The position numbers and the translations under genes were made by a program. Positions 46,474-60,914 of a stretch of DNA of 64,000 bases are shown here, piece by piece. Location: contig JAFREE010000035.1 in NCBI GenBank assembly GCA_019400425.1, forward strand, positions 62,001 to 126,000. Direction: 5' to 3'. The notes beneath the pieces are model-generated. The model was not told where the DNA came from, made no database searches, and saw nothing but the letters and a program-made list of their open reading frames with translations. Source of the stretch: Hymenochaete sp. R1 (Eukaryota > Basidiomycota > Agaricomycetes > Hymenochaetales > Hymenochaetaceae). The number at the start of each line of letters is the position of its first letter. The first letter of the stretch is position 1.

Positions 46474-47234
46474 TTACGCGTGCTCCTTGACCCCGTATAG
46501 CTTCCTATACGCCCGCATGTCCTGTAGCACGTCCGCCTTCCCGTTCTTCTCCAACCAGGTGATCAAGTCTGCCATTCTCAAAATCGTACTCACCGGCGCA
46601 CCTTCCAACACCTCCTGTACATCTTTCACAGTACTTCGACCCTCCACGGTCACCTCCTCTCGATCCAACAACATCACCACTCCAACAACCGTGCCCCCTT
46701 CTTTCCTAATCAGCTCAATCGATTGCTTGACTGCTGTCCCCGCCGTCATGACGTCGTCAAGAATCAGGACGCGCTTTCCCTGCACAGACTCTCCAACCAT
46801 ACGCCCGCCTTCTCCATGATCCTTTGCTTCCTTGCGGTCGTACGCGTAACCGATAGAGATGCCGTGATCACGATGGAGGATGAGAGCTGTAGCAGCAGCG
46901 AAAGGGATGCCTTTGTAGGCTGGGCCGAACAGGACGTCAAAGGGCAGGTTTTGCTCTGCGATGAGAGTCGCGTAGCCTGAGGCAACGGCAGAGACGAGAG
47001 GTCCTGTACATAGTAAACCAGCGTTGATGAAGTATGGCGAGGTCCTGTGGGGAATAACATGCCGTTATTGGTGGTGAACAGGTGGATAAAAGGAGGAAGG
47101 GAGGGAAAAGGATGGAAAAAGAAAACTTGCCTCCCAGACTTGAGTGTAAATGATCCAAATTTCAAGGCTCCGGCACCCATCGCACCCTCAATAAGGTTTT
47201 TTTGATATTGGCGAAGCTCCTTAGCCTCTGACAT
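46474..47234 (-). CDS. URA5: Orotate phosphoribosyltransferase
   Basis: Catalyses orotate plus PRPP to OMP in pyrimidine synthesis. The two exons give MSEAKELRQYQKNLIEGAM, GALKFGSFTLKSGRTSPYF, INAGLLCTGP, LPFDVLFGPAYKGIPFAAAT, YAYDRKEAKDHGEGG and the PRPP-binding motif VLILDDVMTAGTA, ending YRKLYGVKEHA. All key residues are present (the KSGRxSPYF substrate loop, the K-E-A-K-D-H-G-E-G flexible loop, the DD motif). Length about 225 aa, as expected. The single intron (47045-47130, 86 nt) has a GC donor (GGGAG|GCAAGT) and a CACAG acceptor; only this junction gives SGRTSPYF. Confidence 0.97.
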
Positions 47235-47521
47235 GCTAATAGTGCTTTGCGGCGTTTGAATTCGTAGTACTCAGAGATGGATGTGGTTCAGTGAAATGAA
47301 TGGAATTGCTTATTCGCGCACGAGCTGAAATTAAAATGAGTTGGGTGCACTATATGCGCCATATTTTGCTTCTGACGATCTTCGGACACCGAGTTTGCAC
47401 TCTTAGAGCTATGGCTTTCCTTGTTCTGAATATGCAGCTAATCCGTGTTTGTAGACATGAAATATGTCCCAGAAATTGTTACAAACACGGCAACCCGACT
47501 ACTCGACTTTGTCTCAGTGTC

Positions 47522-48530
47522 TCATGAACCTCCCAGCCTTTGCCCAGGTCCCCAATTATGATTCCTCGCCGTGTCAGCAGCCATTCTACCAGCGGCAGCA
47601 GCACGGGTCCTTCCTTCATTCAATACTCTTCCTACACCGGGAACGACCCGTTCTCCAGTCTGCCCCATCACATCCTTAAGCCAACCAGGTGCACGAGAAA
47701 ACTCCAACCCCGGCCGCCCCGCATCAGCATTGTGAACGAGGTACCACCACGCGTATCCGGAGATGACCCCCGTTAACGCACTTGCAGCCGCCGATGTTCC
47801 ACCCATCACCAAATCCAGTGCAACCATCGCATACGGCAAATACTCATGCCGCATTGTCACCATTCCAAAGAGCGAGGTGAGTGCATCGGGCGAGAGTCTA
47901 GCCGAAAGGGTCATGAGTGACAAAAGAAGTGGACGGAAATGCAGCATCGATCGGAGTGGTAGGTTGAGGGCCTGTGGGGAAAGAGTATGAATCACACGCA
48001 TGATCTGAGTTGTATGAACTGGTCGCGGACGGTGAGAGGAAACGTACCAATAAACCGAAGGCGTTTAAAAGGAGTTGCCAAGCAAGGTCCGCGGACTGCC
48101 CCGCATAATGTGAAGACTCCAGAGTATCAGCATTCCGGCTTCGATGGAGGAGTGAAGGAAAAGCTGTCAGTCGCGTGTCTTATGGAGAAACGGAGATTGT
48201 ATTTACTAGAGCATAATAAACTCGAAGAGGAAGCTGATTCCTGAGCCTTTTTATTATAAAGCTTAAGCCATAGGAAAAGTATGCTAATAAGGGCATGCAA
48301 ACCTGCGAAGAACATGGACGTGAATGGCCTCCATAACTAGACAACATGGAATTAAATATAATCGAAGAAAAGTCACAAAAAACACATACCTCGAAATTTT
48401 TAACTACAAGATCTTTAACGAATACGATTTTGTACGGCGACAGCAGTTGCAAGTTCACAGGAAGAGTAATAGCCAGTGTTGAACCGCAGAGGAAGCGCGT
48501 CACTGGCGGAATCTTGCGTATCTCATCCAT
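47522..48530 (-). CDS. Derlin, ER-associated degradation membrane protein
   Basis: The exons read MDEIRKIPPVTRFLCGST, LAITLPVNLQLLSPYKIVF, VKDLVVKNFELWRPFTSMFF, GGSGISFLFEFIMLYRNADT, QSADLAWQLLLNAFGLL, ALNLPLRSMLHFRPLLLSL and HEYLPYAMVALDLVMGG. The C-terminus ends GRMAADTARNHNWGPGQRLG. The WRPFTSMFF (derlin WR motif) and GGSGISFLF (GxxxG) elements place it in the Der1/Derlin group of rhomboid pseudoproteases that move misfolded proteins out of the ER. No catalytic Ser/His is expected in this class. About six membrane helices can be seen. The C-terminal HNWGPGQRLG resembles the conserved end of DFM1/Derlin proteins. Introns are short; one acceptor is the less common AAG. Confidence 0.93.
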
Positions 48531-49533
48531 AGCTTCGGTCTACCTTTCTTACGACTCGAACGACCTTCGATACTGAAACGACAGCAAATGTTTCCCCTTG
48601 CGTCAAGGTGAGATAGACACAGAGCTTGTTCGTGTCCCGTCGTCGTCGTGGTAGTCTTTGAGCAAGTTCCTAGCCTGAGGCGTCAGTGCTACCAGGGTGT
48701 TCCACGTAGCTTGCGATGACCACGTGGCTTAGACGCGTCTCATTTGGGTAGGAGTGCAAAAGACGGACAAACAAGGAACCAGAATAGAGTAATGATTTTG
48801 GCGAATTCATAAAACCAAGTACAATCCGCTAAAGAAGTAGGCAAATATATTGTGTCGAGTAAAAGGGAAACTTGCCAATAAATGAAATGTGCAATTTCAA
48901 ATGCCTAATGGACGAACTCGACGGGTACCCTGCGGATACCTAACTTCAGAAGTTTATAGAAATGAAACTTCTCAAAGTGCAAGGAACCAAGCTTCACTAG
49001 GATGCGACGTTTTAATACGTCTACGCTCTTGCGCATGATTTTATGAATCGGAATGTGAAAGCTCTCAGAAGTCTGAGCTGACTTCATCCTGTTGCAAAGT
49101 CACAGAATTCGGACTTACTTGTCCGAATGTCTACCAGACCCTTGCGGTTAGTTTCGGTCGAGCCCCAGCATAGGCACGAGGCGCCGAGAAACAAGGAGTT
49201 TTCTTTTTCCTCTACCACTTTATATCGATCTCACACAGTCGCACGTAACCACTCATGGTCAGCTGATCAGAAAATGTGCAGGGCAAGAGCTCCTTCATAT
49301 GTCATGGTAGACCGTTCCTGAGCGTTTACGTCTGCGAAGACAACCTAACGGTTGATTTGCGGGTGAAAGAAAGATTACGATGCGACCAGCGCCGAAAAGA
49401 AGGCAGAGGGGAATACATCAATAAAGCCAACTGTTCCAATATAACCAATAGTTCGCGAGCAGTGAAAAAAACAACCAAAGTCCCATCGAAAACAGAAAAC
49501 GTCCAGCCAAACATGTGAGCAACCACCCAAATC
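48531..49533. other. Gene-free stretch
   Basis: Upstream region of the Derlin gene and 3' flank of the next - strand gene. A short - strand frame (48905-49087) with Lys/Leu/Phe-rich sequence is open but unsupported. No repeats seen. Confidence 0.4.
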
Positions 49534-50364
49534 TTATGCGCTAAATCGCTGCTTGATCGCAGTCCACGCTGGTGCCACAGCAGGGTACAGTTCTACAAAG
49601 CGCTCCATGTCGTACTCCGGTATGCGGTTGATATTGACGCTTTGCCAGTAGTGTGTCATTACCCAAATAATATCCTGAGTGTCCAGCTCAAGGCCTTTAC
49701 TGAAAAATTGAAAGTGCAGAGATAAGGACCGAAGGCTTCAAGCACGCGGCGAAAATAATAAACATTTAGACTTACAGAATCCACGAGTTAATCTTTGCCC
49801 TAAGGAATTCCGTCACAGTGAGGAAAGGCACTTGGCGGATATGAGTAACACTGTTAGCATCGAGTCGGCGAGGTCCTGCTTCTCCCGCGGGAAGGATCTC
49901 GATCTACGGGGGAGTTGTGTGAGATTCGTCTTTCAATCTTCTCATTCATACTTACTGTTACCGCCGGAATTGGGGCATTGTACGTTATAAAAAGTCTGAT
50001 TAAGAAATGCGTAAGTTTTGGTTTCAGGGAATCCTGCATGTCGTGTTCGTTGAGACAACAACTCGCCTGTCAGTCCATGCAGAATGAGATACTGCCAACG
50101 TCTCATGTCCTTCGATAGCTTGGCGCACCCTACCAAAAGGGTGCATAGGGCCGCCTTCTGCTATGCATAGAATTTCCTAGATACTGTGAGTCAGTAAAAT
50201 ATCAGTGCGCGATGGTGATCTTTTGCAATACTTGCATTGCACTGGGCATTGTTCGAAAGGACCGAGATCAGAAAAGAACCATGAAAAGAGTGTGGGATAT
50301 TTGAGGCATAGAGCGCCCTCGATAGTACTGTAGCAGCTTCCAAAAGGCGAGAGGTTTCAGCCAT
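49534..50364 (-). CDS. Putative nucleotidyltransferase-like protein, two GC-AG introns
   Basis: Five exons (50236-50364, 50067-50176, 49956-49995, 49776-49903, 49534-49699) total 573 nt and encode 190 aa in one phase-consistent frame. The protein begins MAETSRLLEAATVLSRALYA and SNIPHSFHGSFLISVLSNNA. It continues LCIAEGGPMHPFGRVRQAIE, LFITYNAPIPAVTIEILPAG, EAGPRRLDANSVTHIRQVPF, LTVTEFLRAKI and IIWVMTHYWQSVNINRIPEY. The order (helix, HGSFL strand-turn, later LTVTEFLRAKI helix and a HYW...D segment) resembles small nucleotidyltransferase-fold proteins expanded in Agaricomycetes. The usual acidic catalytic pair after the GS motif is not evident, so activity is doubtful. Two consecutive introns (50177-50235 and 49996-50066) use GC donors (GCAAGT, GCGAGT); GT alternatives break the frame. 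The start ATG is the first that precedes the conserved-looking part. Confidence 0.6.
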
Positions 50365-51305
50365 TAGCTGAAGGCAATGTAGAGCCAGTTGAGGTATCGA
50401 TGCCCTTTTTATACTTTTAGACTTCAAAGGCAGGATGCGACGAAGACTTCGGGCAGTAATAATGCAGGGTTCACATCGGGTCCAGAACCCTGAAAGACGA
50501 GAGTCACCACAGCACCTGTAGACTGGACACACGGCAGACAAGCATGCGTATGGGGTAGCGATGTCAGTACTACCCTGGGACAGAAGTCGACTGTCTGTGG
50601 GGTGACGAAGCCGTGATGAGTGCAGAGAAGGCCGATTTGCGAAGGTGACCTGTCGTCGAGTTACTCTCCACAAAAAGCGCGAGGTCGGAGCCTCGAGCAC
50701 TGAATGGCACACGAGCCGGAAATTCGAGGAAAGAGCCGAGAGCACATTTGAGGAACGAACGAAGATTACACTTCCGTCGGAGTATCCGAGAGCAAGGCTC
50801 AGTCACCGAAGGAAAGGCTTCAGATGATCCAATAGCCTTGGCCTACGGCCAGAGAGTACATCGCAAGTATCGGGATTTACGCCCAAGAAGCGAGAACGAC
50901 TTCCTTCCCTTGCTCTTCAGATTTAATCTTACGATCAGTCTACTGAAAAGAGTGTCCAAGTCAAGTCTCGAGACTCACCCTCATTCCATTCGACATGCAG
51001 CATGAGTCCGAAAGAAAATTGAGTTAGATTTTTGAAGCACCCGATTCAAACAATGCAACGAATTCTGTCACAGGCCATCATCGAGTTATCTGAAAACAGA
51101 AAAAGGGGAAACTCGAGACAGTTAGAAAAAGAATGGTCGGGTCAAAGTCGTAGTAACGTCGATCTCTGACTACCGTATTTGGGACATCTGTTCTCGGCGT
51201 TGCGGGACGACTCCTCTATCGACCTCGCTTCACTAGTACAGCTTCCTCCGTCTTTGCGACGGCTTGTGATGCCCAAGTTGCATTCTCTTTATCACCTTTA
51301 AGCTA
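50365..51305. promoter_or_regulatory. Divergent upstream region, no gene seen
   Basis: Lies between the start codons of the nucleotidyltransferase-like gene (-) and MRS2 (+). The - strand frame continuing upstream from 50364 to 50745 is rich in Cys, Arg and Ser and looks non-coding. Both promoters must be here. Confidence 0.4.
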
Positions 51306-53331
51306 ATGCAAAAGCTTCTCTGGCAAACGTCGGCGAAACATGTAATGCAATACGCCCGCTATGCTTCCCAGCGGTCCCAACTTCTCCGCCAGTGCAGTCT
51401 ATGGTCGTCGATTTGGTCTCAAGGTAAGGCCCCCACAGCATGGTTCAGGTTTGTTGCTAATGCCACTGCTTTTGAAGGTCTGGAGAGGATCAAGCCTTGC
51501 CACACTCGTTCTATGTCTTCGTGGGCAAGAAAGATCAACCGGCCCGGATCTGATGTCTTTTCATCGCTCGTAGATGGGCCGGATGATGCTGCACGGTCCG
51601 CCATTTTGGAAAAGGTCATGAAGGGGAGGCAGCCCACCGATCTCATGCTCCGCTGTGAGTCCGTATGTGTGTATTTCCCCATTTGTCGAGCTGACTCGGT
51701 TTCTCCTAGGCACTATATTGAATGCGGAAGGTACCTTTCTTACGGAACTCTGAAATGCATTGTGTTTGATTACTTCTTCAAGGAAACGTCAAGACAATTT
51801 CAGGCCAATTCAAGAGGTCGGACTTGACATCGGAACATAACTTGCACGTGAGCTCTCGGCTTCTAGTCGCCTTCCCGCTTTTCACTAAAGAGACTCCGTG
51901 AGGAAGCCTCGAGACCTGCGAAAGATTGATTCTAGGATACCCAATCTCGTACCTACTATTCTATCACGAAAGGAGGCGATCTTAGTGAGTAGTGACCCTA
52001 AAACTTTTATGTTGGTGGTCGTCTTATTCATATCTCTTTCCAGGTGAACATCCTCCATATCCGTGCACTGGTCAAAGCAGATGCTGTTTTACTATTCGAC
52101 AGCTATGGGTCCGTTGACTCCCGTCTCCACTCCATATTTCTATACCATCTTGAAGTGAGTACGAGCCCTTTTATTCCGCCAAATTTAGCTCAAGTGTCCA
52201 CCTTCTTCTAGCATAATTTAAAAACAAAGGGGATTAACCTACCTTACGAGTTCCGGTATGCTACCTCAATATGACTTTGTATGAGGAAACTCATTGCATC
52301 GAAGGGCCTTAGAATCTATCCTTCTATCTGTTCTTAGTGCACTGGAAGCAGAAATGGTTTTCACTCGCAATCTCATCGGGGGCCTACTCGCAGAACTCGA
52401 AGATGATATTGATCGAGACAAATTCAAACGATTATTACATTATTCAAGGCGTTTGAGCGCTTTCCAGAACAGAGCCAAGCTGGTCAGTGGTCTACTTGTA
52501 ATTTTACTTCGCGTAAGCAAACGATAATTACAGGTTCAAGAAGCCTTGGAAGAGGTGTTGGAACAAGGTACGTTTCTGTCCTATGTAATTTGCCTTCAAA
52601 GTTTACTCAATCGTACAGATGAGGATTTGGCAGCTATGTACCTTACCGACAAGAAATCTGGCTGTCCCAGGGCTCCAGACGATCATGAAGAACTCGAAGT
52701 TCTGTTAGAGTCCTTTTCAAAACAGGTGGAAGAAATAGTCAACGAAGCAGAGAATATCTCTGTATGCAAAAAAGCTACTTTTATAAATTAAAAAAATAAC
52801 GACTGAACAGTGGCGTAGGCAAATGTCCAATCGACTCAAGAGATCGTCGAACTTATTCTGGATTCGAATCGAAACACGCTGCTTGCTATGGACTTAAAAG
52901 TAAGTCAGACAGAAGCATTAGGCCAAGCAAATGATTGATTATGAAGTCTAGGTCTCCATCGTCACTATGAGTCTAGGTGCGGGGGCTCTAATTGCAGGGC
53001 TTTTCGGAATGAATGTGAGCTTGGTCTTGTCACGTAAGGAGGAAAGGCGATTAGTGACATCTCCTATCCAGTTGACCTCGCATCTCGAGGACAGCCCATA
53101 TGCCTTTGTGGGAATGTCAGTAGCAACAGCATGCGCCGCCACTTTAATTTGTGTATTGGGGTTGCGAAGGTATGTATTGAAGCTTCGCTCTGGCCTGTCA
53201 TTGATTGTTTTTGACTGAACACCTGATCCAGGCTCGCCAAAATCCGAAAAGTTGGATTGTCCGCTGGCCAACATCGAAAAACTCGTCCTTGGCTTCCGCT
53301 TCCTCTCCGGAGAAGGGGCCTAGATGAGTAG
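51306..53331 (+). CDS. MRS2: Mitochondrial magnesium channel MRS2 (CorA type)
   Basis: The model starts MQKLLWQTSAKHVMQYARYA (Arg/Ser-rich, no acids: a mitochondrial targeting sequence). It continues CTILNAEGNVKTISGQFKR, HNLHPRDLRKIDSRIPN, VPTILSRKEAILVNILHIRA, LVKADAVLLFDSYGS and RALESILLSVLSALEAEM. The coiled helical region LLAELEDDIDRDKFKRLL is followed by LTDKKSG and the long helix down to ILDSNRNTLLAMDLK. The two membrane helices follow, with the signature GMN: SLGAGALIAGLFGMN, then PYAFVGMSVATACAATLICV. The basic C-terminus ends RRRGLDE. These are the hallmarks of MRS2, the inner-membrane Mg2+ channel. At least nine exons; the acceptor AAG before PRDLRKID is non-typical but needed for the frame. 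It could equally be the paralogue LPE10. Confidence 0.93.
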
Positions 53332-54383
53332 ATCGTGTCCCTGTTTTCTTTGATTTCGCGGCCATTGGTTGTGTACATGTTACACGGAGAAGCGCTTTTC
53401 AGCACGTTAGTTTGCTTTCAAAAGCGCGAGGTCCAAAGGAAGTTTTATAACGACTTCTATCATTACCATACCATGCTTCTTTCGACGTCCGAGTCCCGGC
53501 GGAAGCGGATCGGTCCGTTCAATGTAACTTTTGAATCCCGCGAAACTTCTCGTCTGGATCAAACAAGAGAAACACGTAGGTGATTGTCTTTTGTGCCGCT
53601 ATAGCAGCCTTGTTACTGTACTCCTTGCGTAGCCTGAAAAAGATGCTGCGATCACAGAATGACAAGAGCGTTGTTGGATCTGGCTTTGAAAGTTGGTTAT
53701 CAAAAGCTGGACGGAAGTATTGAATCAAAACGTGGTGTGACTCATCGATGAATCATCCTCGAAATGCCAGCAGTCTGGTTGGACGACCTTTGAGGAATCT
53801 AGGCCCGGGTTCGGCTCGTTGTTGCGACGAAAACATCGTTGGGTACAGGTCCCATAGCTCACGGGACAAACTCGCATCAAAAGCACCCTCGAACCTAAAT
53901 TTTAATAACAGTTTTTAAAGGTGGGTTTAGAATAGCGAAAGCAGATCACCAATGTGCCTAATATTTTTCTTGAAGGCTGGAGCTCTCAGACGCACATTTT
54001 CTCAGGTCAACACTGTTAATAACTGCTGAAAATGACGCTTGAGATGTGTTTGCGATGATTCCTTCGAGTTTAAGAAGTGATCCTCAAAGCAATATATATA
54101 CGTAGCCTGCGTATCGTACGAAGAGGGTTGATGATGTTCTCAATAAAATTATCCGAACGAACGGGTTGTTCCTCGATGTCGTCCTTGAAACGCGGGAACG
54201 AGGTCTTGTTTCACTCCCGAATCATCGCAAGTAAGGTAAATCACGTCCATAAGTCAAATTTTCGACTCGAAACTCGAGTCGTTAATAGCCTGTAATCCCA
54301 TGGTGCTTCATGATGCTTGAGAGAGTAAATTTATGCTGGAAAACATTTCTTTTGCTTGGATACAGTCCATAGGCGCCGATGAG
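53332..54383. other. Gene-free flank of the hairpin element
   Basis: 3' flank of MRS2 and left flank of the inverted-repeat element. No supported coding or RNA gene. It ends with GATGAG (54378-54383), which recurs at the other side of the element. Confidence 0.45.
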
Positions 54384-54575
54384 TATGGTGGTCAGAGAGG
54401 AGGTTTATTCAAAAGCAAGATTCTACTGTGTCGGCTTCGCAAAAAGCAAAAATCAAGAGCTAAGCGTGAGCTAGTCCGCAAAACTTCCGGCTTAGCCGAT
54501 CTCGGCAAGAGATATTTCCATAAATGGGTCCAACTTATTACATTTTTTCCCGGTGCCGATCACCTATGCATACAC
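54384..54575 (+). repeat. Left arm of 192-bp inverted repeat
   Basis: Begins TATGGTGGTCAGAGAG and ends TGCATACAC; reverse complement of 54751-54942 with a single visible mismatch. The arm contains a short A-rich part (AAAAAGCAAAAATC) but no tandem structure. Confidence 0.9.
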
Positions 54576-54750
54576 ACTCGGTCTCAGTGTTTAGTGGGCT
54601 AATTCATAGAAATACTGCCAAGTCCAGAGATATCTTCTTCCAGAATGAAATTAAAACAACTATGGAGACTAACAGAAAGCTTTATGGCCCATTTATTTGA
54701 CTGGAATTGGGTTAGGACCAATACTAGAGCCCGGGAGACTCATGCATGGG

Positions 54751-54942
54751 GTGTATGCATAGGTGATCGGCACCGGGAAAAAATGTAATAAGTTGGACCC
54801 ATTTATGGAAATATCTCTTGCCGAGATCGGCTAAGCCGGAAGTTTTGCGGACTAGCTCACGCTTAGCTCTTGATTTTTGCTTTTTGCGAAGCCGACACAG
54901 TAGAATCTTGCTTTTGAATAAACCCCCTCTCTGACCACCATA
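54751..54942 (-). repeat. Right arm of 192-bp inverted repeat
   Basis: Begins GTGTATGCATAGG and ends CCACCATA, mirroring the left arm. It is followed directly by GATGAG, the same hexamer that precedes the left arm. Confidence 0.9.
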
Positions 54943-55257
54943 GATGAGTCATCACATTAAAATTTTCTCAATAACTTTACCGTCTTTAAACGCGCCCAGC
55001 CTGTGAGATTGAGGTCCTTCGACGCTTTGTAGAACACGCGTGGTAGTTGCCAGGCGTTACGCATTCAAGCAAATCTGTTGTGACGGCAGCCTAGTACGAC
55101 GCGCCTGTCACAGTACACGTGTAAACAAACATTGAAATAACGCGACACCCACACCTCCCGTGTGGTCAAATCCTTTCTTCTCCTTTCCTTCAAGCTCTCC
55201 CCCCTTTTACCCCATGGTTCATCTCTCACGCAGACTATAAGGTAAACCAATAACAAA
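54943..55257. other. Right flank of hairpin, RecQ upstream region
   Basis: Contains the upstream region of the RecQ gene, including a CT-rich tract (55160-55210) about 50-100 bp before its ATG, likely the core promoter. No gene seen. Confidence 0.5.
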
Positions 55258-58974
<3,717 letters not shown>

Positions 58975-59169
58975 TTTTATGTACATTAGTATACACTCCA
59001 TACACCTCATTATGCAGATACATAGAATCATATACAAGCCTTGGATCATGGAAGCGTGAGGCCTGCTCACGAAGAACATCAAACAATGCGGCAAACGGTA
59101 TGCAAAAGAGAATGGCAAATGGGGCGAAAGCATGGAATGACGAAAGAAAGGTGAAGATGAACCGAAACG

Positions 59170-60914
59170 TCAGGGTTCCTCGCGGATAGAAATAAAGCTT
59201 CGAACTTCGGGTCGCCCAGAGGCTACTTGCACCTGTTGGGGACCAGAAGATCCAGATGTGCTCCCACGCTTCAACGCAGGTCGCCGAGGCACTTTGGGAA
59301 CGAGGCGATGCTGCATGTCGATACGAATACCTTCTTCATTTTGCCAGCCCGTGCCAGCTTCGGGATAATCGGCGAGGTCCAGTGGGTACTCCAGACCCCT
59401 CTCTGGCTCAACGTAGAGACCTGTTTTTCGTACATATAAATAACATATAAGAAGTGGTAATGAAAAAGCGTACCATCATTTGTCCATAATTGGTCGCTGT
59501 GAAGATAAAAATTAACGGCGTAAGTAAACGGGCCACGGAAATAGAAAGAGGAGAAAGAGTAAGAAGGAATAACTAACCCCCTTCTGTTGTGAAAACCTCT
59601 GCGGCGTTTCTCGATCGGTATCGGTGATGGGCAAATCAATTGTTCCGAGAACCGTACAGTGCGACTTGGTCCTTGACTGTTGTTTGTTTCCAACCCGTCG
59701 ACAATAATTTGCTTAGGGCCACCCACTCTCCTGCTCCTGGATAATATCCGGCTCCGGATCTTAGGAGCAAGACCGGCGATCCAAGGCTTATCCTCCTGTG
59801 GTGAATGGCGACCAGCGGAGGAACTTGAACCTGAGGATTGCGACCCCCGGCGTGTAGGTGGTTTGTCACGTTCATGAATGCTTGAAGGCGACATAGAAGG
59901 GAAAGATATTCCGCTAATTCTGCGATTTGGGTTGTTTTCCACTGTGGGACTGACCTCCCTCTCGGAGGAGTACCTTTCGCGCCTCCCATCGCCAGATGGG
60001 GATGTACGGATCGCAGGTGGTGAAGAACGATCACTTCTCGACGACTTCGAGGAAGGAGGGGACACCTGCTCGCAGGGCAGAATTCCGAAACCTGTCGGAA
60101 TGACTGGCCCACTGAGCCTTCTGTTGCGCGGTACCTCGCTTTGGTAATGTGCATCTGGATCGTGCGATGGACGACCACTAATCGAAGGTCTGCGCCCAAC
60201 GTACGTATCTCCTGCATGCATGGATCGGGATGGATCGTCCGGAGAGCCCCGGGGCTCATTTCTGGGTTCAGGGAGGGAAATTGGGATTGAGCGCGGTGCG
60301 TCCGGAGCCTTTCGCCTCGGTACAGAAACTGGGACTTCAGCTGGTCGGATCATTGAGTTCCGTTGTCCAGTAGTCGCAAGGTGAGGTTTGGAATTCAAAA
60401 GCGCCCTAAAGGTTTCCGCCGAGTCGTTTGAGTAGTAAGTAAGGGTGTCGGATGCATCTTCAGAGCGCTCGTATACGAACGAGTCTGCAGTTGAAAGGTC
60501 GGGGACAAATTTGAAACCCTGGCCGACACTTCCAAAATTCATGTGCCGTTCATTAGCTTTGCCGCTTAGTTAGCGGCGGGGAAGACAACAAGCGAATGCG
60601 TCATACCTTGTGGTAAACCTGAGGAAATGAGAACCGCGTTATGGCCTGCATAATCGGTTTGTTTTCGCTACAGAAAACATAAGAAATTCAACATATAACA
60701 GAAGCGCTGCATTTAACGAGCCTGAGGGGAGAAGGCGTTGCTTCGACTTGGCGAAACAGTGGAAACAGATGTATGCAAAGACTTGAAATTTAGTTCGTTA
60801 GTTACGAACCGTGCGAGGCAGAATCAGTTCCATACTCACATTTTGAGGTTTGAGTGCAGCTTTCCTTCCCAGAGGTAAAGAGCTTGTTTGCCATCCAAAC
60901 ATAGACATCACCAT
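59170..60914 (-). CDS. Hypothetical disordered protein with conserved C-terminus
   Basis: Unrecognised. The model starts MVMSMFGWQTSSLPLGRKAA at 60914 and is spliced to RKQTDYAGHNAVLISSGLPQ, then ANERHMNFGSVGQGFKFVPD. The large exon is mostly Ser/Pro/Arg-rich and disordered (SRSDRSSPPAIRTSPSGDGR), with a basic segment IRSRILSRSRRVGGPK. Two small exons then give DQLWTNDGLYVEPERGLEYP, LDLADYPEAGTGWQNEEGIR and the terminal RPEVRSFISIREEP, which look ordered and probably conserved. A plainer model starting at the ATG in MNFGSVG (60542) is possible; I extended it because the upstream joins keep phase. The intron between the first two exons (about 170 nt) is long for this window, so the first exon is the least certain part. 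Function unknown. Confidence 0.6.

Larger units (their letters stand above)
54384..54942. mobile_element. Foldback/MITE-like hairpin element, 559 bp
   Basis: Two arms of 192 bp in opposite orientation (54384-54575 and 54751-54942) enclose a 175-bp spacer. By eye the arms differ at one position (GAGGAGG against GAGGGGG in the same orientation). The ends are TATGGTGG and CCACCATA. GATGAG directly abuts both outer ends (54378-54383 and 54943-54948), consistent with a 6-bp target-site duplication. No frame inside encodes a transposase, so it would be non-autonomous. A 6-bp duplication does not point clearly to one DNA-transposon superfamily. A recent segmental inverted duplication is the alternative explanation, though the flanking direct repeat argues for transposition. 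Confidence 0.8.

Noticed and set aside
50365..50745. Upstream extension of the nucleotidyltransferase-like gene
   Set aside because: The open frame continues, but its composition changes sharply to Cys/Arg/Ser-rich; the ATG at 50364 directly precedes the conserved-looking part.
54333..54602. 89-codon + strand frame through the left hairpin arm
   Set aside because: It exists only because the arm happens to be open; the right arm carries the mirror sequence and no transposase-like motif is visible.
59636..60259. 207-codon - strand frame
   Set aside because: Alternative frame of the disordered-protein gene; His/Arg-rich with no features.
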